Shown piece by piece: positions 59,601-64,000 of a stretch of 64,000 nt of DNA. The stretch lies in contig CM032228.1 of assembly GCA_019009955.1 (NCBI GenBank), forward strand, positions 253,255,001-253,319,000, in the 5' to 3' direction. The DNA comes from Riptortus pedestris (Eukaryota > Arthropoda > Insecta > Hemiptera > Alydidae). The translations under genes and the position numbers were made by a program. Position 1 is the stretch's first letter. Each line of letters opens with the position of its first letter. The notes under the pieces are model-generated. The model was not told the DNA's origin. It saw nothing but the letters and a program-made list of their open reading frames with translations, and did no database searches.

Positions 59601-62600
59601 CGGCGACCAGCTCCCTGTCGTAAGTGGAGTAACGTTGTTCTGCTTTCGTCAGAGTCCCCGATGGCTGTGTTTAATGCGTCACATGCCAATGAGAGTTCGG
59701 CATCGTCGGATGGATGCGACAAAGTGAGGGCCGACTTGATGTCTTGCTGACATAGGCGAAATGCAGCGTCTGCTTCCTTGGACCATTCCAGAGCTGTTGC
59801 ATCGCTCTTCTTGCAGTTGCCTACTAACGAGTGTAGGGTATGCTGGTGATCGGCTGCGTTTGGTATGAATTGCCTATAAAAATTCAGCATTCCCAAGAAA
59901 CGCCGAAGTTGTCCCTTATTGCTGGGTCGAGGAAACTTCATGATCTGGTTAACCTTTGCTGGCAGTGGCTTGATACCTTGGGCATTCACGAGGAAGCCAA
60001 GGGATCTCGGTCTTGTCAAGCTCACACTTGGTGGGGTTTATTGTTAGACCATGCTCGCTCAGTATTTGGAAGACGTTGTCTAAGTGTGTATGATGTTCAT
60101 CCTTGGTACTGGATGATACGAGTATGTCGTCTAGGTACACGAAGACATAGGGTAGTGTCAAAATACTATCCATGAGGCGCTGGAACGTCTGGGCAGCATT
60201 ACAAAGGCCGAAGCACATTACCAGGAACTCGAAGAGACCGAAGGGTGTGATTACTGCGGTCTTCTTAATGTCTTCTTCTGCTACAGGTACCTGGTAGTAC
60301 GCCCTGTTCAGGTCAATCCTACTGAAGTAGGTCTTTCCGCTAAGATTGGTGCTGAGAGTCAGTATGTTTGGAACACGGTATCTGTCGGGAACAGTCTGTT
60401 CGTTTAGTCGGCGGTAGTCCCCACAAAATCGCATTTTGCCATCTTTCTTTACCACTATATGTAACGGACTTGAGTAGGGGCTGTTAGACGACCTGCAGAT
60501 GTCTTCGTCCACCATTTTGAGGAATTCCTCCCTTGCAGCCCTGTATCGTTCAGGTGGGAGGCAAGCTTTTGCAGTGACGGGTGGTCCCTTCGTCTTGATG
60601 AAGTGCTGGATGTTATGCTTTAGTTTCTGCAGGACGGTTGACGGGCGTGTGATGAATGGCTATTTGCGTAGTAGGTCCTAATACCACTCACCAGCGGGAA
60701 CTGAATATACCATGGGTATTTTTGAGTGTGCAATGGTCCCCTTTGCTGTTAGCCCCGTTTTCGCGTCTAGGAGCAAATGACCTATGAGATCGACGATTAT
60801 GTGGTGGTGGAAGAGAAGGTCAGCGCCGATGATGGGGATACTGATGTTTGCCAAGATGAAGGTCCAGGGAAGTGGTCGTTGGAGGCCGATATTAAGTGTC
60901 TTCCTGACTTCCCCACGTCTTAATCGTTGTACCATTGGCAGCGTACAAAGGGAAGTTGGTTGGATGTCTCCGATCCTGCGACCTGGCTGGGAAAACAGAT
61001 ATACACGCACCTGTGTCCACTAAATATCTCTCTCCCGATTCTTTCTCCTTCACAAATAATCGGCGTTGATGAGTGTCAGTGACAGAGTCCGCCATCTCGG
61101 CCGCTGCTAACAGTTTTCCTGAGCCGGAATGTTGTTCTTCCATTCACAGGGCTGTCTGCATTTCTGTGCTTTTTCCCGGAAGGTCTCGTGGTAATAACAT
61201 AATTTTCTACTTCTGCTACTTGAACGGCTACGTCGACGTGAGTGTGAATGTGAAGGGTCCTTTCGTCGTATGCGTGCTATCTCTCTTCAAATCTGTGACT
61301 TCCAGGGTGAGTTTCCTGACCATCTCTTACAGCTGTGATAGCTGAGTAGGTTGTGTCTGTGAGGGTTGTGTGTTCTGTACGCGTGCTTCGAGGAAGCTGG
61401 GCTCATATACTTCAGCGATACGATCTGCAATCTCAGCCAGTTTATCGACTGAGGCCTCATTGGTAACGGCTAGCATGGCCTGTATATGGTCGGGAAGTGC
61501 CCTTGACCATACATGACGTAAGAGGTTTGGGGGTATAGCGGCGCCAGCTAGTCGTTTCAATTCGTTGAGGAGTTGGGAAGGCCGTTCTCCTTCAGATAGA
61601 CGTTTCTCTTCGAGAAGTCGCCGGATCCGTAAGTTTGCGGATTCCGTGAATGTGTGGAGAAGCCGGCTTTTAAGGGCTTCATATGGGTCAGCCGGGAGAT
61701 TTTTAACTATATTGACCACCTCTTTTAGAATTTCGAAGTCTAGGTTGGCAGTAACTAACTGGAATTTAATCCTAGAGCTAGTTACCTTGAAGGTTGTGAA
61801 GACTGCTTCAGCCTGGCAAAACCAAAGCTCTGGATCTGCCTTCCAAAAGCTTTGGATCCGGAAGTTAGGTCCAAATCCACGAGCACAGACTTCCTCCAGT
61901 TCCGTAGGATTTACGTCGTTGCTGATGTTTTCCATCTTTAATGTCCGGTGTCGGGGTCACCACTTTAATGTACGGGTTTTTATAACGAACAATAACAAAA
62001 CTTGAAAGTAATAAGGCACTATAATTTATAAAAAAAACAAAGAACTGGTCGAAAAATAAAAGATTGAAGAACACAAAATGCAATAAATAATAACAATCAG
62101 TCTTTGGATAGATAACAACAAAATGGTTCGGAGCAGAGTTCACAAAAACACAACAAACACAACTGCGAGAGTAAGCGGTCATTTTTACACCCTAACTGAC
62201 AGAATATTATGAGATTGCTCGCAGTGTAGCCACCTTAAAATTAGATTAATTGTTTTAGGTTAAATAGTTCCTGGCAACACTGTCACTGAGACCACGTGGC
62301 AGCTAGTAGGGGTTAGGTTAAGGGTTGCTACAACATAAAAACAGCTATAATAAAATATAACAATAATTGTAAAAACACATAACAATAGTTCTAACATAAT
62401 ATAACAACAGCAGTATAATAATAATAATAATAATAATATAGTTCAAACAAACAAAGACAATATACTATAGATATACAAAACCTAAGGCTGTGACCCTGCT
62501 GTGTAAACAAAACAAGGGAGGTTACTATAACCCTAGTCCAATAGTCATGTGTAATAGTTTTTAAGTATCTTTAGTCTTGGTAAGTAATAATAGAAAAAAA

Positions 62601-62801
62601 AACAACCCTTTTCCACTCTAGTTTAATAACAATGTGCAATATTATAAAGTAGTACCTGTAATTTTACAGCCCTGAAGAAGAGAAAATAAAGATTCTCGAA
62701 ATATCGGTATAAACTAAGATTTTTTCACCAACATTGACCAAAACACCAAAAAGAATAACAACACCATATATAAATATAACCAGGTCGAAAACATCAACAC
62801 A

Positions 62802-62850
<49 letters not shown>

Positions 62851-62867
62851 CTGTGATAGATATATAG

Positions 62868-62898
<31 letters not shown>

Positions 62899-64000
62899 GA
62901 TTTATTGATGATGGATTCATAATGGTTGTTCTAACTTTAATCCTACAATTATGTTTAGAGTCTTCACAGATCGGGAAGAATTGGAACTCTGCTGGGACTC
63001 TCTACACATCGGCAGCAACCTGTAGCAGGACTACTGAAGCATTCTACACACCAAAGGATACTGGCCAAAATAAACCCAGCAACGAGAATACTAATCGCAC
63101 AAAGGAGGCTCTTCTAAAATGTCCTCATTGTCGTTTTTATACTGCACAATCTTTCAACTTAGAGCAACACGTAATTACTAAACATACAAAGGTGAAACCT
63201 CTAAACTCCCCTCTCTGTGATTTTAGTACTGTTGCATCTTCCAGCCTAAATGACCACATAATTGCTAAACATACTCACAAGAAGCCAAGACAATGCTCTC
63301 ATTGTCCTTTCACGGCTGTGCAAGCTTCCAACTTAAAGATCCACATAATTAGAAAGCACAACAACGAAAGGCCACAAAAATGCCCACACTGTGATTTTAG
63401 TACTGTTGCATCTGCGACCCTTAGAGACCACATAATGGCTAAACATACTCATGAGAAGTCTAAACAATGCCCTCATTGTCCTTTTACGGCTGTGAATGTT
63501 TCCCACTTAAAGATCCACGTAATGGCAAAGCACAGCAACGAAAGGCCACAAAAATGCCCACACTGTGATTTTAGTACTGTTGCATCTGCGACCCTTAGAG
63601 ACCACATAACGGCTAAACATACTCATGAGAAGCCAAGACAATGCCCTCATTGTGAGTTTAGGACTGTGAAAGCTTCGAATCTAAGAGACCACATAATGGC
63701 TAAACATACTCACGAGAAGCCTAAACAATGCCCTCATTGTCCTTTTAAGACTGCGAATGCTTCCCACTTAAAGATCCACGTAATGGCAAAGCACACCAAC
63801 GAAAGGCCACAAAAATGCCCACACTGTGATTTCAGTACTGTTGCATCTGCGACCCTTAGAGACCACATAATGGCTAAACATACTCACGAGAAGCCAAGAC
63901 AATGCCCTCATTGTGATTTTAGGACTGTGAAAGCTTGGAATCTAAAAGACCACATAATGGCTAAACATACTCACGAGAAGCCAAGACAATGCCCTCATTG
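49718..64000 (+). CDS. Multi-exon C2H2 zinc-finger gene with SUMO-motif exons, partial at the right edge
   Basis: A likely nuclear DNA-binding regulator. The ATG in AACATGG at 49718 opens exon 1. Further exons are 49892-49960, 50056-50127, 50345-50419, 50686-50760, 52378-52452, 52886-52954, 55882-55956, 56420-56488 and the last at 62959 onward. All join in phase 1 and give about 225 N-terminal residues followed by at least 346 residues of zinc fingers. The N-terminal part is acidic and repeats the hydrophobic-K-x-E SUMO consensus (IKEE, VKEE, VKNE), nearly one per exon. Insect zinc-finger proteins often carry such KEE motifs; what stands out is their one-per-exon packaging and duplication. 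The last intron of about 6.5 kb contains a Penelope-like repeat and a gypsy element. Isoform usage is unknown and the target is not predictable. Confidence 0.82.
49892..49960 (+). CDS. Zinc-finger gene exon 2
   Basis: 69 nt between TTGTAG and GTAAGT, phase 1-1. It encodes DDKSKLFMIEKEDSNNFG, an acidic stretch without a canonical SUMO motif. Confidence 0.75.
50056..50127 (+). CDS. Zinc-finger gene exon 3
   Basis: 72 nt between TTTCAG and GTGAAT, phase 1-1. It encodes NEEMFPTFVKEEQFYSS, with a VKEE SUMO-type site. Confidence 0.78.
50345..50419 (+). CDS. Zinc-finger gene exon 4a (VKEEPP module, copy 1)
   Basis: 75 nt between TTTGCAG and GTAAGA, phase 1-1. It encodes GIGETTFHVKEEPPLDIPIA followed by LKEFQ. 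The first of four copies of this exon; flanking intron sequence is shared with the other copies. Confidence 0.82.
50686..50760 (+). CDS. Zinc-finger gene exon 4b (VKEEPP module, copy 2)
   Basis: 75 nt, phase 1-1, a 341-bp downstream duplicate of copy 1. The changes are conservative (GETMSHVKEEPPFDIPIA, then LEEFQ). Splice sites and the VKEE core are kept, which suggests it still codes. Confidence 0.82.
50890..52169 (+). mobile_element. HelA Helitron in the zinc-finger gene
   Basis: AAAATTGTAACCTCTGTCTG after (TA)n to GGGTGAAGCCGGGTATCTGA, G, CTAG at 52166-52169. About 1.28 kb, between exon copies 4b and 4c. Confidence 0.8.
52378..52452 (+). CDS. Zinc-finger gene exon 4c (VKEEPP module, copy 3)
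   Basis: 75 nt, phase 1-1, encoding GETTSHVKEEPPLDIPIA then FEEFQ. It is separated from copy 2 by a full HelA Helitron. About 150 bp of upstream intron, including ACGCCCTGCAGTTGTGG, matches that of copy 2. Confidence 0.82.
52886..52954 (+). CDS. Zinc-finger gene exon 5a (EERGSL module, copy 1)
   Basis: 69 nt between TTTACAG and GTATAC, phase 1-1. It encodes EERGSLAFVVKNEDSSADIS then MDE. VKNE fits the SUMO consensus. The donor is weaker than in its duplicate at 56420. Confidence 0.78.
53457..53826. repeat. Fold-back hairpin of about 370 bp in a zinc-finger gene intron
   Basis: ATTTTATGGGAAGGGTCTCC at the left is the reverse of GGAGACCCTTCCCGTAAAAT at the right. The arms pair along about 170 bp to CACTGAGCAGGTGGTCGATA/TATCGACTACCTCCTCAGTG around a 22-base loop. 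The corresponding place in the duplicated segment near 57135 lacks it. Confidence 0.88.
53900..54560. other. Intron sequence, nothing recognised
   Basis: AT-rich intronic DNA. The frame at 54150-54353 is low-complexity, Phe/Ile-rich. Confidence 0.4.
54575..55085 (-). mobile_element. HelA fragment (5' part)
   Basis: One internal unit (CAGGCCACCCTTACAACCCC) and the 5' end reading AAAATTGTAACCTCTGCCTG on the minus strand; 3' end lost. Lies 100 bp before the stop-containing exon. Confidence 0.65.
55184..55252 (+). pseudogene. Zinc-finger gene exon 5-like copy with an in-frame TGA
   Basis: 69 nt between TTACAG and GTAAAT, phase 1-1, the same length as exon 5a. It starts DDK like exon 2 and ends LKEEEGTADISMNE like exon 5, but the fourth complete codon region carries TGA. 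It is either a dead duplicate or a switchable stop-containing (poison) exon, since its splice sites, length and frame are otherwise intact. Confidence 0.65.
55340..55790 (-). mobile_element. HelA fragment (5' part)
   Basis: One internal unit and the 5' end at about 55780 next to (TA)n; 3' end lost. Lies directly before exon copy 4d. Confidence 0.65.
55882..55956 (+). CDS. Zinc-finger gene exon 4d (VKEEPP module, copy 4)
   Basis: 75 nt after a T-rich tract and GCAG, phase 1-1, encoding GETTSHVKEEPPLDIPIA then FEEFQ. It is nearly identical to copy 3, and about 60 bp of downstream intron is also shared, pointing to a recent segmental duplication. Confidence 0.82.
56420..56488 (+). CDS. Zinc-finger gene exon 5b (EERGSL module, copy 2)
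   Basis: 69 nt between TTTACAG and GTAAAT, phase 1-1, encoding EERGSLSLVVKKVDSTADIS then MDE. Compared with copy 1, the SUMO-type VKNE has become VKKV, so this copy has lost the acceptor consensus. Confidence 0.78.
57440..58182. repeat. Tandem AT-rich repeat of a Penelope-like locus, left part
   Basis: Diverged units of roughly 120 bp built on AACATAACAATAATTGTAAT and AACAGCTGTAACATAA. It continues at 62337 beyond the gypsy insertion. The Leu/Tyr-rich minus-strand open frame is a by-product. Confidence 0.65.
58187..58270 (-). repeat. Remnant of the 3' LTR (last ~80 bp)
   Basis: 58187-58270 matches 61964-62046 (GTGCCTTATTACTTTCAAGT and others). The first about 285 bp of the LTR are missing, and the integrase frame runs straight into the remnant. 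Confidence 0.85.
58250..59517 (-). pseudogene. Gypsy integrase
   Basis: RNase H end (VVADTLSRLEEI), the HHCC zinc domain (HNLSHPGIRGSRRLIAQRFL, then CVAC), a broken catalytic core, WTDLLPTVILGLRAAVRDD, and a C-terminal TPPYSGPHLVLDR domain (GPY/F-like). At least three frameshifts. The terminal LKQADQLFVFF runs into LTR sequence. Confidence 0.85.
59555..60670 (-). pseudogene. Gypsy reverse transcriptase and RNase H
   Basis: LPPERYRAAREEFLKMV, SSPLHIVVKKDGKMRFCGDY, SRIDLNRAYYQVPV, PFGLFEFLVMCFGLCNAAQT and the YLDD active site (VFVYLDDILVSS) are in one frame. After a frameshift near 60000 the next reads LGFLVNAQGIKPLPAKV, FLGMLNFYRQFIPNAA and SLACDALNTAIG (RNase H start). Dead by frameshift. 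Confidence 0.88.
60892..61143 (-). pseudogene. Gypsy protease
   Basis: YLVDTGACISVFPARS holds the aspartic protease active site (DTGA). It is out of frame with gag and broken again by 60892; FILANISIPIIGADLLFHHH (60678-61010) is its continuation in another frame, with the GADLL motif. Confidence 0.82.
61327..61935 (-). pseudogene. Gypsy gag
   Basis: 202 codons from the ATG at 61935. WFCQAEAVFTTFKVTSSRIK, TESANLRIRRLLEEKRLSEG and LPDHIQAMLAVTNEASVDKL are typical of insect Ty3/gypsy capsid proteins. A zinc knuckle should follow but is not readable; a Gln/Thr/Pro-rich tail ends at a stop. Confidence 0.85.
61948..61962 (-). other. Primer-binding site of the gypsy element
   Basis: TGGTGACCCCGACAC on the minus strand, one base after the LTR end, complementary to a tRNA 3' end reading GTGTCGGGGTCACCA. 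The gag ATG follows after 12 bases. Confidence 0.75.
61964..62332 (-). repeat. 5' LTR of the gypsy element
   Basis: 369 bp, starting TGTAGCAACCC on the minus strand and ending CGTACATTAAA, bounded by ACAT on one side and the primer-binding site on the other. Confidence 0.85.
62337..62804 (+). mobile_element. Penelope-like locus, right part, with hammerhead-like motif
   Basis: It continues the repeat of 57440-58182. 62460-62760 is about 90% identical to the right arm of the inverted pair at 9245-9570, including CTGAAGA, GAGAA/TTCTC, GAAA at 62672-62701. It ends at (TA)n (62806-62848). Confidence 0.6.
62805..62899. repeat. (TA)n and (GT)n microsatellites
   Basis: About 43 bp of TA, a short spacer, then about 28 bp of GT, 60 bp before the last zinc-finger exon. 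Confidence 0.9.
62959..64000 (+). CDS. Zinc-finger gene last visible exon: tandem C2H2 array, cut by the window edge
   Basis: The acceptor ATGTTTAG starts the exon in phase 1; about 53 linker residues precede the fingers. Fingers of the type C-x2-C-x12-H-x4-H start at 63120, 63207, 63294, 63381, 63468, 63555, 63642, 63729, 63816, 63903 and 63990, an exact 87-bp period. The typical finger reads CPHCDFSTVASATLRDHIMA then KH, with linkers THEKPRQ or NERPQK. Finger 2 begins SPLC, so its first zinc-binding cysteine is a serine (TCC in place of TGC). Three finger types recur in a fixed order. The C-terminus and total finger number lie outside the window. Confidence 0.92.

Larger units (their letters stand above)
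58187..62332 (-). mobile_element. Ty3/gypsy LTR retrotransposon with truncated 3' LTR
   Basis: The minus-strand order is 5' LTR (62332-61964), primer-binding site (61962-61948), gag, protease, RT/RNase H, integrase, and an LTR remnant (58270-58187). A 4-bp target duplication, ACAT, lies at 58183-58186 and 62333-62336. Coding regions carry several frameshifts. The element sits in a Penelope-like repeat in the last intron of the zinc-finger gene, antisense to it. Confidence 0.9.

Overview
The window is insect nuclear DNA. It is AT-rich, very rich in transposons, and its two protein-coding genes are split into short exons separated by long introns. The strongest taxonomic marker is a complete odorant receptor (7tm_6 family), a family restricted to insects. 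The repeat load, nested insertions and long introns suggest a species with a large genome, perhaps a hemimetabolous one, but I cannot name the order from sequence alone.

Two genes lie head to head. (1) An odorant receptor on the minus strand has its start codon at 41079 and its stop at 5766. I reconstructed nine exons of 25, 93, 196, 215, 295, 100, 105, 156 and 51 nt. All have AG/GT borders and matching phases, giving an open 411-residue protein over 35 kb. (2) A C2H2 zinc-finger gene on the plus strand begins at 49718 and runs off the right edge. At least ten small upstream exons, all of phase 1-1, encode mostly one SUMO-type acceptor motif (hydrophobic-K-x-E) each. A large last exon carries a tandem array of 29-residue zinc fingers. 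Two exon types of this gene have been duplicated: four copies of a 75-nt exon and three related copies of a 69-nt exon, one of which has an in-frame stop.

Almost everything else is transposons, often nested. HelA is a Helitron family (5'-TC, 3' hairpin then CTAG, insertion between A and T). HelB is a second, Helentron/DINE-1-like family with a 20-bp palindrome at one end and an internal (TA)n core. There are also three piggyBac-like elements of three TIR types with TTAA borders, a P element with 31-bp TIRs and an 8-bp target duplication, a mariner, a Ty3/gypsy LTR element with a truncated 3' LTR, a nearly full-length LINE with ORF1 and ORF2, an RNase H-bearing I-type LINE fragment, and Penelope-like elements with hammerhead-like motifs.

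Layout: 1-5.8 kb, repeats including a piggyBac element that holds a LINE and HelB copies; 5.8-41.1 kb, the receptor gene with transposon-filled introns (the LINE in intron 6, the P element in intron 3, the mariner and a piggyBac MITE in intron 2, nested Helitrons in intron 1); 41.1-49.7 kb, intergenic repeats, a 71-bp tandem array and a piggyBac remnant close to the zinc-finger start; 49.7-64 kb, the zinc-finger gene, with the gypsy element inside a Penelope-like repeat in its last intron.
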